A stretch of 64,000 nucleotides of DNA from Pedobacter puniceum. Lineage in GTDB: Bacteria > Bacteroidota > Bacteroidia > Sphingobacteriales > Sphingobacteriaceae. The position numbers were made by a program, and so were the translations under genes. The stretch spans positions 744,001-808,000 of the forward strand of contig NZ_WKJI01000001.1 of assembly GCF_009674685.1 (NCBI RefSeq). The letters are read 5' to 3'. This document shows positions 40,356 to 51,552 of this stretch, piece after piece; positions within the stretch are counted from its first letter, which is position 1; each line of letters starts with the position of its first letter. The notes below the pieces were generated by a model. The model had not been told where the DNA came from. It worked only from the letters and a program-made list of their open reading frames with translations, and did no database searches.

Positions 40356-41666
40356 ATGCTAAAAGAGCTCCTTCAAAAATTACAAATAACAACATTAAAC
40401 GAAATGCAAAATGCCGCTTTAGAGGCTATTGCACAAAAAAATGATGTTATGGTGCTGTCTCCAACAGGTTCTGGGAAGACATTAGCATTTCTATTGCCTT
40501 TGGTTCAAAAACTTAATCGTCAAATAAAAGGGGTACAAGCTATTGTTGTAGTACCTTCTAGAGAATTGGCTATGCAAATAGACCAGGTTTTTAGGCAATT
40601 ACAATCAGGCTATAAAATAACTTGTTGCTATGGCGGGCATTCTACTAAAGTAGAAAAAAGTTCATTGTCAGATGCTCCGGTAATTATAGTGGCTACTCCA
40701 GGTAGGTTGGCTTACCACATCAGAGAAGGAAATTTTGATGTTTCTTCTGTTAAAACTTTGGTATTAGATGAATTTGATAAATCTTTAGAGTTGGGCTTTG
40801 AGGAAGATATGTCAGAGATTGTATCTTCATTATTTAAGTTGGAACAGAAAGTTCTTACATCGGCTACCCAATTAGAAGATTTTCCAGCATTTTTGCAGCT
40901 TCAAAAGCTAAAAACACTTAATTTCTTAAAAGATTTAGAGGCTATCCCGGATATTAAAACCGTTATCCTACAATCAAAATCAAAAGATAAATTCAATATT
41001 TTGATGGATGTTCTTTACAGAAATAAAGATGGTCAAAGCTTGGTTTTCTGTAACCATAGAGATGCTGTAGAACGGATTACCTTGATGTTGGCTGATAAAG
41101 GAATTGTAAATGGCGTTTATCATGGAGGTTTGGTACAGCAAGATAGAGAAAAGGCACTTTTTAAGTTTAGAAATGGAACCTATAATATATTAGTTACTAC
41201 AGATTTAGCTTCCAGGGGTTTAGATATTCCTGAAATAGAAACGGTTATCCATTACCAAATTCCGCATACGCTTGATGCTTTTATACATAGAAATGGTAGA
41301 ACAGCAAGAATGAAAGCTAGTGGTAAAGCTTATTTGTTACTATCCGAAGAAGAAACTGTTCCTCCGTATTTGAAAGAATATGAATTTACAGATACAGTGG
41401 TAGAAGAAAGGGAAATAAATTTAAACCATACCGGATGGGTTACCTTTTACATTGCAGGAGGTAAAAAAGATAAGTTGAGCAAGATGGATATTGCAGGTCT
41501 TTTATATAAAAAAGGTGATTTAGCTAAGGATGAAGTGGGCTTAATAGCTATTTACGACCAAATGTCTTATGTGGCTGTAAAAAGAAAAAAAGCAAGAGAG
41601 GTGTTGAAGAAAGTTAGCCAAGAAAAAATTAAAGGGAAGCGATATAAAATAGGGATAGATGAGTAA
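40356..41666 (+). CDS. DEAD-box-family ATP-dependent RNA helicase (motif II DEFD)
   Basis: LSPTGSGKTLAF, LVLDEFDK, TSAT, RGLDIPEIETVIHY, HRNGRTAR. Confidence 0.93.
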   Translation: MLKELLQKLQITTLNEMQNAALEAIAQKNDVMVLSPTGSGKTLAFLLPLVQKLNRQIKGVQAIVVVPSRELAMQIDQVFRQLQSGYKITCCYGGHSTKVEKSSLSDAPVIIVATPGRLAYHIREGNFDVSSVKTLVLDEFDKSLELGFEEDMSEIVSSLFKLEQKVLTSATQLEDFPAFLQLQKLKTLNFLKDLEAIPDIKTVILQSKSKDKFNILMDVLYRNKDGQSLVFCNHRDAVERITLMLADKGIVNGVYHGGLVQQDREKALFKFRNGTYNILVTTDLASRGLDIPEIETVIHYQIPHTLDAFIHRNGRTARMKASGKAYLLLSEEETVPPYLKEYEFTDTVVEEREINLNHTGWVTFYIAGGKKDKLSKMDIAGLLYKKGDLAKDEVGLIAIYDQMSYVAVKRKKAREVLKKVSQEKIKGKRYKIGIDE

Positions 41667-41708
41667 TCTATTTTAAATATATTTGCAGCTCCAATTTTTT
41701 TTATAAAT

Positions 41709-41737
41709 AATGTGTGTTAGTCAATGCATTTAGCTCT
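41709..41737 (+). promoter_or_regulatory. Candidate ECF promoter site 1 (upstream of fecR-like gene)
   Basis: AATGTGTGT-N12-TTAGCTCT. Confidence 0.5.
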
Positions 41738-41746
41738 ATTAATTTA

Positions 41747-42895
41747 ATGACACAAGAAGAGTATATTAAGCTTTATGAAAAATATCAGGAGGGGAAACTA
41801 ACTGAGGATGAAGAGCAAAGCCTTTTAAATTATCATGATGATTTTGAACTGGCTGAATACCAGTGGGATGAGGAAAAAATGGGTGTTAAAGCTAATGTGC
41901 AGGCTGAAATCTATAACCAAATTTCAAAAGAAATTCATAAAACTTCTTCTAAGAGAAACTTTACATGGTTGGCAGCCGCATCTATATTATTAGCTGTTTT
42001 TTCTTTATTTTATTATTTCCAATCTCAGGATAAAAACTTAAACGATAACCAAATCGTAAAAAAAACGCTTATTCAAGAAGAGTTAAAACCCGGTAAAAAT
42101 GGGGCAATCTTAAAACTTTCTGACGGCTCTGAAATTGTACTTAATGAGACAAAAGATGGTTTTGTGAAGTATGATGGTAATGCAAAAATCAATAAACAAA
42201 ACGATTTATTAAGTTATAAAAGTGGCGATAATACCAATGAAAGCGTATTTAACATGATTTATACTCCTAAAGGAGGGCAATATAAAGTTGAGCTAGAAGA
42301 TGGCACAAAAGTTTGGTTAAATGCGGCATCGTCTTTACGTTTTCCTACTGTTTTTAACGATGATAAAAGAGTTGTTGAACTTCAGGGTGAAGCTTATTTT
42401 GAAGTAGCTAAGAATAAAAATAAGCCTTTTAAGGTTTTAGTAAATGATGCCTCACATCATAAGAAAATGGAGGTTGAGGTATTAGGAACACATTTTAATA
42501 TACAAGCCTACCATAATGAGGATTTTAAAACCACACTTGTGGAAGGTGCGGTAAAAGTAAATAATCAATCTCAAAACAGTTTTATTCTTACCCCTGGTGA
42601 GCAATCAACCCTATCTTCAAAATCCGAAAAGTTAGTGGTTAAAAAAGCAAATGTTAAAGAAGCTTTAGCTTGGAAAAATGGTTTATTTATTTTTGATAAG
42701 GAGCATATTTACACGATCATGAATAAGATTTCTAGATGGTATGATGTTGAAATTGTTTATGAGGGTAATATGGAAAATAAAGAGTTTGTAGGCACCATTT
42801 CCAGAGATGAAAGCCTTTCTGAAGTACTAAAAACACTTGAACTTACTGGTACCATAAAATTTAAGGTAGAAGGTAGGAAAGTTATTGTAAAATAG
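41747..42895 (+). CDS. FecR-family anti-sigma factor
   Basis: FTWLAAASILLAVFSLFYYFQ TM segment; YTPKGGQYKVELEDGTKVWLNAASSLRFP and VELQGEAYFEVAKNKNKPFKV FecR motifs. Start MTQEEYIK preferred. Confidence 0.93.
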   Translation: MTQEEYIKLYEKYQEGKLTEDEEQSLLNYHDDFELAEYQWDEEKMGVKANVQAEIYNQISKEIHKTSSKRNFTWLAAASILLAVFSLFYYFQSQDKNLNDNQIVKKTLIQEELKPGKNGAILKLSDGSEIVLNETKDGFVKYDGNAKINKQNDLLSYKSGDNTNESVFNMIYTPKGGQYKVELEDGTKVWLNAASSLRFPTVFNDDKRVVELQGEAYFEVAKNKNKPFKVLVNDASHHKKMEVEVLGTHFNIQAYHNEDFKTTLVEGAVKVNNQSQNSFILTPGEQSTLSSKSEKLVVKKANVKEALAWKNGLFIFDKEHIYTIMNKISRWYDVEIVYEGNMENKEFVGTISRDESLSEVLKTLELTGTIKFKVEGRKVIVK

Positions 42896-42951
42896 CGTAT
42901 CTTGTTGTTTTACAATTGCTGTTAACCAATTAAATTAAAAGGTCTTATTTC

Positions 42952-45900
42952 GTGAATTACTTTAGAGATGGCGACCGCTTTAGTCAATTTCATGGGCCGT
43001 TTAAAATTTTTATAAGCTTCGGTTTCTACAGGCTTCTGATGCTGGTATGTTTTCTTCTGTTAGCAATAACAAAGACACATGCTCAAAAAATTTCTTTGTC
43101 TGAAAGAAAAGCATCCTTAGAAAATATCTTTCAACTGATAGAGCAGCAAACTTCCTATCGCTTTGTTTTTAATACCATTATTCTAGAAAAAGCAAAGCCC
43201 GTAGATATCAAAATAAAAAATGCCGAGATTGGAGAAGTCTTGGATTTAGTCTTTAGAAATCAACCTCTTACCTATACCATTGTTAAGCAAAATATCATCC
43301 TTAAAGAAAAAGAAGTAAGTAGTCCAGAAATCATGGTTATTTATGGAATTGTTACGGATGAAAAAGGAATTGGGTTTCCAGGGGCCAGAATTGGCATTAA
43401 AAGTAAGAATATCAATACCATTACAGATGAAGAAGGAAAGTATAAACTTGTTATCAATGATGTAAAAGATCAAATCATAAGTTTTGAGGCTTTGGGATAT
43501 CAAAAACAAGAAGTTATTATCCAAGATAATTTTAATATTGATATTCAATTAAAGCCAGATCTGAAAATACTAGAGGAAATTATAATTGTAGGTTATGGAG
43601 AGGTAAATAAAAGAGATTTAACAGGCTCTGTTGGTGAAGTAAACATGAAAGATTTAACAAAAGCACCTGTAAAGTCTTTTGATGATGCTTTTGCAGGACG
43701 TGTTGCAGGTGTACAAGTTACCTCGCCTGATGGGCAGCCGGGCGCAGTGCCAACCATTATTGTAAGAGGTGGTAATTCTGTAACTCAAGATAATTCTCCA
43801 CTTTATGTGATTGATGGTTTTCCAATAGAAGATTATAATATAAATGCTATACACCCAGATGATATTGCTTCAATTGAGGTTTTAAAAGATGCTTCATCTA
43901 CAGCTATTTATGGCGCCAGAGGTGCTAATGGTGTTGTTATTGTAAGTACTAAAAAAGGTATAAAAGGAAAGTCGGTTTTCTCTTTTAATAACTATTATGG
44001 CTTGCAAGGAAATACCTCGCAGATAGAGCTTATGAAACCATATGAGTTTGTAAAATATCAATTGGAGTTAGACTCTATTAGAGCTGCAGGTATATATCTA
44101 CAAGATGGTAAAACTTTAGAAAGTTATCGAAATGAAAATGGCATCAATTGGCAGGATGAACTTTTTAGAGAAGCACCTATGTTGAGTTCTTATTTTGCTG
44201 TTAGAGGCGGTAATAAAGATAATAGCTATGCTTTTTCAAGCTCTTTGTTTGACCAAAAAGGAACAGTTATAGCCTCAGGATTTAAACGTTATCAAGCCAG
44301 ATTGGTGATAGAGCAAAGTTTGAATAAACGCTTTAAAGTTGGAGTAAACGCTAATTTAAGTAGCTTAAAAAGCTATGGTACTATTTTTACAGGTACCAGA
44401 AACACATTCCTAAATATTTTAATTAATACTTGGCAGTATAGGCCAATTGCAGGTAACTTCTCTTTAGATGAGCTTTTAAATAATGCGCAAGATCCGGCAG
44501 TAGCATCTGCAACCAATTACCAATGGAACCCAGTACTTACTGCTACAAATGAGTTGAGAGACCGTATGAATAGCCTTTTAACCTCAAATGTTTATGGCGT
44601 TTACGACATTAGTAATGCTTTAAAATTAAGAGTAACAGCAGGTTTAAATTTAAGTAAGCTCAGAAATGATGAGTTTAATAACTCTAAAACTAGGCAAGGA
44701 AGTAGCGCTAGTCCGTTAGGGCAACGTGGTGTTAATGGTGCTATAACTTTTACGGAGCTCAGCAATTTAATTAATGAGAATACACTTACTTATCAAAAAT
44801 CAATCAATAAAGAGCATTTCTTTACATTACTTTCGGGTTTTACCATTCAGGAAAATAAATTTGCTTACTATGGTTCTGGAGCTATCAGAATACCTAATGA
44901 AACTTTAGGTATCGGAGGGTTAGCCCAAGGTGTACCAGTTGCTATTCCTTCTCAAAACTCAGAAAATAGGCTGCTTTCTTTTTTAGGTAGATTAAACTAT
45001 AACTATAAATCAAAATATTTATTCACAGGAACTTTTAGAGCAGATGGTTCATCAAAGTTTACCGGTAATAATCAATGGGGCTATTTCCCTTCTGGATCTT
45101 TTGCGTGGAATATAGCGCAAGAGAAGTTTATGCAGGGGCTTCATTTTTTATCAGAAACCAAATTAAGATTAAGCTACGGTTTAACAGGAAATAACAGAAT
45201 TAGTGAGTATGCATATTATGGTGCTATTACCCAAGGAGGCAATAATTCTTATATGCCAGGTGGGACTTTTATAAGTGGTGCTTATGTTTCTAATTTAAGT
45301 AATCCCGATTTAAAATGGGAAAGTACAGCAGAATTAGATTTTGGTTTAGATATTGGTTTTCTTAATCAGCGTTTTACTTTAACAGCAGATATTTATAAAA
45401 AGAAAACAAACGACTTATTATTAAATGCACAATTACCTACTTCTAGTGGATTTAGTAATGTTTTCCAGAATATAGGTGCTGTTGAGAATAAAGGTTTAGA
45501 GCTTACTTTACAATCTTTTAATATCAGAAATGAAAAAATAAAGTGGAATACTTCTTTCAACATATCTTTCAATAGAACAAAATTAGTAGGCTTAGCTCAA
45601 AATCAAAAAGAGTTATTAAGTACAGTGAGGTGGAACTCTGGGAATGATTATGCGCAAAATCCAGCTTATGTAGCCCGTATTGGGCAGCCTGTGGCTATGT
45701 TTTATGGTTTTGTTTGGGATGGAGTTTATCAATTTTATGATTTTGATAAAACACCTACAGGTACTTATGTACTAAAAGCAGATATTCCTAATAATGGTAA
45801 TCCACGACAAAATATACAACCCGGTGATATCAAGTATAAAGATATTAATGGTGATAATGTTGTTGATATGCAAGATAGAACAGAGATAGGAAACCCTAAT

Positions 45901-46395
45901 CCCAAGTTTTTTGGAGGTTTAGCTAATAACCTCAGCTTTAAAAATTTTGATGTTCATGTTTTCTTGCAGTTTGTTTATGGTAATGAAGTGATGAACGTAA
46001 ACAGGTATTTAATGGAAGGTGGTACCACTACATTGGGTGCTAACCAATTTGCAAGCTACCAAAATCGTTGGACGCCAGAAAACCCATCAAATGAGCATTT
46101 TAGAACAAGAGGATGGGGGCCATCAGTTTATTCATCAAGAGTTATAGAGGATGGTTCTTTTATTAGATTAAAAACCATAAATTTAGGTTATAAAGTAGAA
46201 AATAAACTTTTACAGCGTTTAGCAATAAGCAATTTTAGAGTTTATGTAGCCGCTCAAAACCTAATTACATTAACTAGATATTCAGGTAATGACCCAGAAG
46301 TTTCAGTATTTGATTCTGCTTTAACACCGGGTTTAGATTATTCTGCATATCCAAGAGCAAAAGTGGTAACATTAGGTTTAGATATTTCTTTTTAA
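42952..46395 (+). CDS. SusC/RagA-family TonB-linked outer-membrane protein with STN signalling domain
   Basis: STN-like SLENIFQLIEQQTSYRFVFN, carboxypeptidase-like region, VGYGEVNKRDLTGSVGEV, FAGRVAGVQVTSPDGQPG. Confidence 0.96.
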   Translation: MNYFRDGDRFSQFHGPFKIFISFGFYRLLMLVCFLLLAITKTHAQKISLSERKASLENIFQLIEQQTSYRFVFNTIILEKAKPVDIKIKNAEIGEVLDLVFRNQPLTYTIVKQNIILKEKEVSSPEIMVIYGIVTDEKGIGFPGARIGIKSKNINTITDEEGKYKLVINDVKDQIISFEALGYQKQEVIIQDNFNIDIQLKPDLKILEEIIIVGYGEVNKRDLTGSVGEVNMKDLTKAPVKSFDDAFAGRVAGVQVTSPDGQPGAVPTIIVRGGNSVTQDNSPLYVIDGFPIEDYNINAIHPDDIASIEVLKDASSTAIYGARGANGVVIVSTKKGIKGKSVFSFNNYYGLQGNTSQIELMKPYEFVKYQLELDSIRAAGIYLQDGKTLESYRNENGINWQDELFREAPMLSSYFAVRGGNKDNSYAFSSSLFDQKGTVIASGFKRYQARLVIEQSLNKRFKVGVNANLSSLKSYGTIFTGTRNTFLNILINTWQYRPIAGNFSLDELLNNAQDPAVASATNYQWNPVLTATNELRDRMNSLLTSNVYGVYDISNALKLRVTAGLNLSKLRNDEFNNSKTRQGSSASPLGQRGVNGAITFTELSNLINENTLTYQKSINKEHFFTLLSGFTIQENKFAYYGSGAIRIPNETLGIGGLAQGVPVAIPSQNSENRLLSFLGRLNYNYKSKYLFTGTFRADGSSKFTGNNQWGYFPSGSFAWNIAQEKFMQGLHFLSETKLRLSYGLTGNNRISEYAYYGAITQGGNNSYMPGGTFISGAYVSNLSNPDLKWESTAELDFGLDIGFLNQRFTLTADIYKKKTNDLLLNAQLPTSSGFSNVFQNIGAVENKGLELTLQSFNIRNEKIKWNTSFNISFNRTKLVGLAQNQKELLSTVRWNSGNDYAQNPAYVARIGQPVAMFYGFVWDGVYQFYDFDKTPTGTYVLKADIPNNGNPRQNIQPGDIKYKDINGDNVVDMQDRTEIGNPNPKFFGGLANNLSFKNFDVHVFLQFVYGNEVMNVNRYLMEGGTTTLGANQFASYQNRWTPENPSNEHFRTRGWGPSVYSSRVIEDGSFIRLKTINLGYKVENKLLQRLAISNFRVYVAAQNLITLTRYSGNDPEVSVFDSALTPGLDYSAYPRAKVVTLGLDISF

Positions 46396-46396
46396 T

Positions 46397-47992
46397 ATGA
46401 AAAGTCTAACATCCATAGCGTTTTTGTTTTTAATACTACATAGTTCTTGCGAGAATTATTTAGAAACAAAGCCTATTAACTTTGCTACACCAGAGACTTT
46501 TTATAATAATGAACAAGAACTAACAGCTGCTTTAATGGCTGTTTATTCTGAATTGGGAAGCACTAATGAAGGCACTTACTCTAGATTTTTATCTTTAGAA
46601 GCACCTGCTTCAAATGATGAGATTTTAAGAAGAGGCGCCAATACAGAAGCTGCCGCTGATGCTTATAATGCAAGTGCCTCTTATGATAGGTTTTTTAATT
46701 GTTGGACAGCTCTTTACTCTGGCATACAAAGAGCTAATTTGTTACTTGAAAATATCAATAAAGCACAAGTTTCTTTAGATGTAAAGAATAAGATTAGGGG
46801 AGAAGCTATGTTTTTAAGAGCTTATTATCATTTTATATTAGTGTCTTATTGGGGCGATGTACCATTAAAATTATCATCAACAAATTCTTTAAATCAAATT
46901 TATATTGCTAGAACTCCTGCCAAACGGGTTTATGAAGCGGTTATTCAAGACATGATCAATTCTTATGATTTAGTAAATGATATAACCTCTTATAATCATG
47001 CTGGTAGGGTCTCTAAAACTGCTGTTGCAGGTGTTTTAGCAAGAGTTTTTTTACACGCGGCAGGACGTTTGCAAGATGCCTCATATTATCAAGAAGCAAA
47101 AGATTGGGCTTTAAAAGTAATACAATCAGGAATCCACAGTCTAAATCCTGATTATAAGCAAATATTCATTAACCATAGTGCTGATATTTATGATATAAAA
47201 GAATCTATTTGGGAAGTAGAATTTGAGCAAGATAATAATTCACAAAGAAACGAAGGAGAGCGCTTTGGCTCTACTATTGGCATCAGGAATAACGACGATA
47301 GGACAGGGTTTATGCAAGGTAATTATACAGCTACAGGAGTATTGTATAATTTATATGGTATAGGTGATTTAAGAAGAGATTGGAATATAGCCCCGTTTTA
47401 TTATCCTAATTTTGATAGAAATAACCCGCCAGTAATGTATCCTGCAAATTATAGATGGGGGCGTTATGTAGCAAAGTGGAGAAGAGAATATCAAACTAAA
47501 GATTATAATAAAAACTTTGGTGGTACAAATTGGCCTTTATTAAGATATGCCGATGTCTTATTGATGTTTGCAGAGGCAGAAAATGAAATTAATGGGCCTA
47601 CAGCAGAGGCTTATCATGCCGTAAATATGGTGAGAAGAAGGGCCCACAGACTCCCAGCAGAGCAAAATAGTACTGCCGCTGATTTACCTTCTGGCTTAAA
47701 TAAACAATCTTTTTTTAATTGGATAAAAGATGAAAGAGCTAGAGAGTTAGCTTTTGAAGGTCATCGTAAGTTAGATTTATTACGTTGGAATTTATTAAGC
47801 ACTACCATGCAACAAATGGTAAGTATAATTTCTACTTCCGCACCATCAGCCTCAAATACGGCTTTGGGCTATTCAGGCAGGACTTCTTCTTTAAGACCTT
47901 ATCAGAATTTTAGTAGTAGAGATTTGTTTTTTCCTATTCCTACTCAAGAAATATCATTAAATAGTCTAATGGTACAAAATACAGGCTGGTAA
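46397..47992 (+). CDS. SusD/RagB-family nutrient-binding lipoprotein
   Basis: SSCENYLETKPINFATPETFYNN, GEAMFLRAYYHFILVSYWGDVPL, LLRYADVLLMFAEAENE. Confidence 0.96.
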   Translation: MKSLTSIAFLFLILHSSCENYLETKPINFATPETFYNNEQELTAALMAVYSELGSTNEGTYSRFLSLEAPASNDEILRRGANTEAAADAYNASASYDRFFNCWTALYSGIQRANLLLENINKAQVSLDVKNKIRGEAMFLRAYYHFILVSYWGDVPLKLSSTNSLNQIYIARTPAKRVYEAVIQDMINSYDLVNDITSYNHAGRVSKTAVAGVLARVFLHAAGRLQDASYYQEAKDWALKVIQSGIHSLNPDYKQIFINHSADIYDIKESIWEVEFEQDNNSQRNEGERFGSTIGIRNNDDRTGFMQGNYTATGVLYNLYGIGDLRRDWNIAPFYYPNFDRNNPPVMYPANYRWGRYVAKWRREYQTKDYNKNFGGTNWPLLRYADVLLMFAEAENEINGPTAEAYHAVNMVRRRAHRLPAEQNSTAADLPSGLNKQSFFNWIKDERARELAFEGHRKLDLLRWNLLSTTMQQMVSIISTSAPSASNTALGYSGRTSSLRPYQNFSSRDLFFPIPTQEISLNSLMVQNTGW

Positions 47993-48016
47993 ATAATCCG
48001 CAAAAAAAACATTTGG

Positions 48017-48047
48017 TTTATGTGTGTGCTATACCCAAATAAGCTCT
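48017..48047 (+). promoter_or_regulatory. Candidate ECF promoter site 2
   Basis: TTTATGTGTGTGCTATACCCAAATAAGCTCT, about 180 nt upstream of the 48226 ORF. Confidence 0.5.
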
Positions 48048-48225
48048 TTACAATTATAACTTATTAAACCAATTTTAAATCTGTATCTATAAAAGTGAAG
48101 ATATTCTCCTCACGATGATAAATAAGATTTAGGCTTATAATTATTAATCTAATAAACACTCTCATGGGGTTTAAGGCCCGTTTTATTGCGATTAATTAAC
48201 CAATTATAACCTAAAAATTAGAAAA

Positions 48226-49080
48226 ATGATTCAAAAACATCAACCAAGAAACATGGTTTCTTTGTCTTTGCTTTTTATAGCAGGACTATTCACTGCATGT
48301 GAAAATGATTTACAACCGCTTATTGGCGAACAAAATGAAGCCACCCAGGCAAGAGCTATTTACAGTACCAGAACCGTAAATTGGAATAACCTTTCTGATG
48401 GCACCTATACAAATACCGAAGCTGTTGCAGATTTTGGTAATGTAACCGGATGGAATGAAGCCAGAGCTTATATTTCTTCTGGTACAGCTCGTGTAAAATT
48501 AGAACCTAATGCCTTATCAGGTGCTGGCGGAATGATATCAAACATTGATATTTCTGATGGCAGCGAATATGAACTACAGTATGATGTGAAATTCCATAGC
48601 CAGTTTGATTGGAGTCGTGGCGGAAAAGTAGGTTTCGGTTTTAAAATTGGCGATGGTAATACCGGATGTGATAAAGCTGATGATGGCAATGGAGGAAGTG
48701 CCAGAATGATGTGGTATACCGATAATAATGGTGTTACAAGATTAAAGCCTTACATCTACTATAAAGATATGCCAGGCACTTGCGGATATGATTTTGGTAA
48801 AGGATATCCCGCATCAGGAAGTATACAGAGAGGAACCTGGTATACGGTTAAGATTTATGTTAAAAGTAATACCGGAACCAACACAAATGGTTGGCTAAGA
48901 GTTACTGTTGAAGGACAAACTATTTTAGATACTGCAATTAGATGGACAACCAACGATGCTAAACGTTTGATCAATACCATGGCTTTTACCTCATTTAGAG
49001 GAGGAAGTGATTCTTATTGGGAATCTAGCACAGTAGGTTATATCTATTACGATAATTTATCGTGGACTAAAATAAACTAA
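48226..49080 (+). CDS. Secreted polysaccharide lyase-like protein (PL14-like jelly roll)
   Basis: Lipoprotein signal, YELQYDVKFHSQFDWSRGGKVGFGFKIGDG, KPYIYYKDMPGTCGYDFG, GTWYTVKIYVKSNTGTNTNGWLRVTVEG. Confidence 0.6.
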   Translation: MIQKHQPRNMVSLSLLFIAGLFTACENDLQPLIGEQNEATQARAIYSTRTVNWNNLSDGTYTNTEAVADFGNVTGWNEARAYISSGTARVKLEPNALSGAGGMISNIDISDGSEYELQYDVKFHSQFDWSRGGKVGFGFKIGDGNTGCDKADDGNGGSARMMWYTDNNGVTRLKPYIYYKDMPGTCGYDFGKGYPASGSIQRGTWYTVKIYVKSNTGTNTNGWLRVTVEGQTILDTAIRWTTNDAKRLINTMAFTSFRGGSDSYWESSTVGYIYYDNLSWTKIN

Positions 49081-49154
49081 TCACACAATCACCATAAAAG
49101 GTTAATTAATCAAAGCCAGATTCTGAATATTTTAGAGTCTGGCTATTTTAAAAT

Positions 49155-50021
49155 ATGAAAGCACTTAAATTACTTCTTTTATTAGTTTTCTTTAAGAGCG
49201 GTTTACAAGCGCAAAACTATTTAGAAGTAGATTTTTCTTCGGCTTACCAAACAGATGATTTTAAATGGTCTATTGCAGGTAATAGTAGGGGGCAAAATCC
49301 TAATATTTTATCAGAAGTAAGTTGGCAAAACCTAAAAGGTACTGCCTTTAATTTGGATATTCACTTTCCTATGGGTTCTAAATTTGCGCTAAAAGCTAGT
49401 TTAGGCCAGTTCTTTATTCTTAATGGGCGGGTAAACGATACTGATTATTTAGAAGATAACCGTAAAAGCCCATCATTCTCGGCAGATTTAGAAAGTAATA
49501 AAGGTTACAGCAGAAATTATCAATTGGGCTTGAGTTATCAAGTACATTTAAAGAATATCAGGCTAGAGCCTATGCTAGCTTATGGTTTAACACAGCAACT
49601 ACTTTATCTACAAGATGATAATAGCTTAAATAGTACTTATAAAGCCAATTGGTACGGTATAAGTGCTGGATTTAATATGAAACATCCTTTACTTAAAAGC
49701 TTAGAGCTTAATCATACTGTTAATTATCATCAGTTAAAATATAGAGCAACTGCCAATTGGAATTTAATAGAAAATTTTGCTCATCCAGAGAGTTTTAAAC
49801 ATGATGCAAATGGCTATGCGCTATCTGGAGAAACTAAAACAGTGTATCTTTTTAATCATAAGATTAATCCATTTGCTTATTTCAGATTCCAATGGTGGAA
49901 TACAGGTAAAGGAATTGATGAAGTCTTTTACGCTAACGGAACGCAATCATACACCCAATTACAAGATGTGGCAAGAAAAAGTGCTGCATTAGGAGTTGGT
50001 ATCCATTATAAACTAAAATAA
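49155..50021 (+). CDS. Hypothetical outer-membrane beta-barrel protein
   Basis: 288 aa, signal peptide, alternating beta strands. Confidence 0.55.
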   Translation: MKALKLLLLLVFFKSGLQAQNYLEVDFSSAYQTDDFKWSIAGNSRGQNPNILSEVSWQNLKGTAFNLDIHFPMGSKFALKASLGQFFILNGRVNDTDYLEDNRKSPSFSADLESNKGYSRNYQLGLSYQVHLKNIRLEPMLAYGLTQQLLYLQDDNSLNSTYKANWYGISAGFNMKHPLLKSLELNHTVNYHQLKYRATANWNLIENFAHPESFKHDANGYALSGETKTVYLFNHKINPFAYFRFQWWNTGKGIDEVFYANGTQSYTQLQDVARKSAALGVGIHYKLK

Positions 50022-50030
50022 ACCCATAAA

Positions 50031-51548
50031 ATGCTGAAAAAAATTACGCTTATCTCATTACTTCAAATTGGTTTAGGAAACGCTTTTGCACAAGAAGTAT
50101 CACCATTATGGACCGATTTTCTAAACGCTAAAAAGACAGGTAAAGAGGCTGTTTTACCTGATTTTTCTTTTGCAGGATACCATTTTTCTGAGAAAAATAT
50201 TCCTGATGTTAGCAAGCACAAATACTTTAATGTGAAAGATTTTGGTGCTTTACCTAACGATGATAAATTTGATGATGAAGCTATCCAAAAAACTATAAAA
50301 GCGGCTGAGGCGTTTAACAAACCTGCTGTTGTGTTTTTTCCTGCTGGTAAATACCTTATAGCGCCTGATGAAGATTCTACCAAGCATATTAGAATCAGTA
50401 AAAGCCATATTGTTTTAAAAGGAGCAGGAAGTGGGGTTAATGGTACAGAAATATATCAGGCAAATAAAAGAATCAATGGTCGTCAGTTTATTTTTAAGCC
50501 CGAGGATAGTAAGCCTACCAGAATAACTCAAATTACAAAAGATGCTAAAAGAGCAAGTTTTGAGGTTGTAGTTGCTGATGCCTCGAAATTAAAAGTTGGG
50601 CAAGATGTGGTTATCAACCATAGAAGCGAGGCTTATACCAAGCAGTATTTTGCTCCTTTAAATTTAAAACCACAGTGGACAAGGTTATTCGGCGATAATG
50701 GTGGGATGCAAATTTTTGAAATCCATACCATCACTAAAATTGATGGAAATAAATTAACCTTTAAAAATCCAATTCACTTAGATATAAAGATGATAGAAGG
50801 AAAAAGCTGGAACATCCTTACTTATCCATCTATTGAAGAATGTGGTATTGAGGATATATTATTTAGTAGTAATTGGAAAAGTTATCCTGAAGAATTTGTG
50901 CATCATAAAGATTTAATTCATGATTATGCTTATGAGGCCATAGGGATGGAGTTTGTGAAAAATAGCTGGGTAAGAAATTGTGTTTTTCAGGATTGGAATG
51001 AAGGGATTAATATCCGTTCTGGTTACCAGGTAAGTGTATTAAATACTCATTTTAGAGGTAAAAAAGGTCATGCTTCTGTACATGCTAGAACAGGTTATGG
51101 CGTCTTAATCAAGAATTGTTCATTCAATGGTGCACAACATCATGGTGCAGGTAACGGTTATAGTGCAGTAAATACGGTTATTACACAATGCACTTTGGGT
51201 AAAGATCAAAATTTTGATATTCACTCGGGCCAACCCATTGCAACTTTGTTTGATGCTATAGACGGTGGTGTATTTTATAATCTTGGAGGTCCGGAACCGG
51301 GCTATCCACATCATGGTAAGGATTTAGTACTTTGGAATTTTAACCACTTGGCAGATAAAAATCAGCATTATAACTTTTGGGATGAAACCAGAAGAAGAAA
51401 TAATACTATAGCACAACCCATTTTGGTTGGTTTTACTTCAAACACCACGGTTACTTTTGAGAAAGTAGGAGTAAACGAGTCGCAAGGAAAGAATGTATTG
51501 CCAAAATCATTATTTGAAGCACAACTTGAGTTAAGATTGCGTAAATAA
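50031..51548 (+). CDS. Secreted right-handed beta-helix protein (pectate lyase superfamily-like; DUF4955-like)
   Basis: FNVKDFGALPNDDKFDDEAIQKTIKAAEAFNKPAVVFFPAGKYLI. Confidence 0.8.
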   Translation: MLKKITLISLLQIGLGNAFAQEVSPLWTDFLNAKKTGKEAVLPDFSFAGYHFSEKNIPDVSKHKYFNVKDFGALPNDDKFDDEAIQKTIKAAEAFNKPAVVFFPAGKYLIAPDEDSTKHIRISKSHIVLKGAGSGVNGTEIYQANKRINGRQFIFKPEDSKPTRITQITKDAKRASFEVVVADASKLKVGQDVVINHRSEAYTKQYFAPLNLKPQWTRLFGDNGGMQIFEIHTITKIDGNKLTFKNPIHLDIKMIEGKSWNILTYPSIEECGIEDILFSSNWKSYPEEFVHHKDLIHDYAYEAIGMEFVKNSWVRNCVFQDWNEGINIRSGYQVSVLNTHFRGKKGHASVHARTGYGVLIKNCSFNGAQHHGAGNGYSAVNTVITQCTLGKDQNFDIHSGQPIATLFDAIDGGVFYNLGGPEPGYPHHGKDLVLWNFNHLADKNQHYNFWDETRRRNNTIAQPILVGFTSNTTVTFEKVGVNESQGKNVLPKSLFEAQLELRLRK

Positions 51549-51552
51549 TCTT

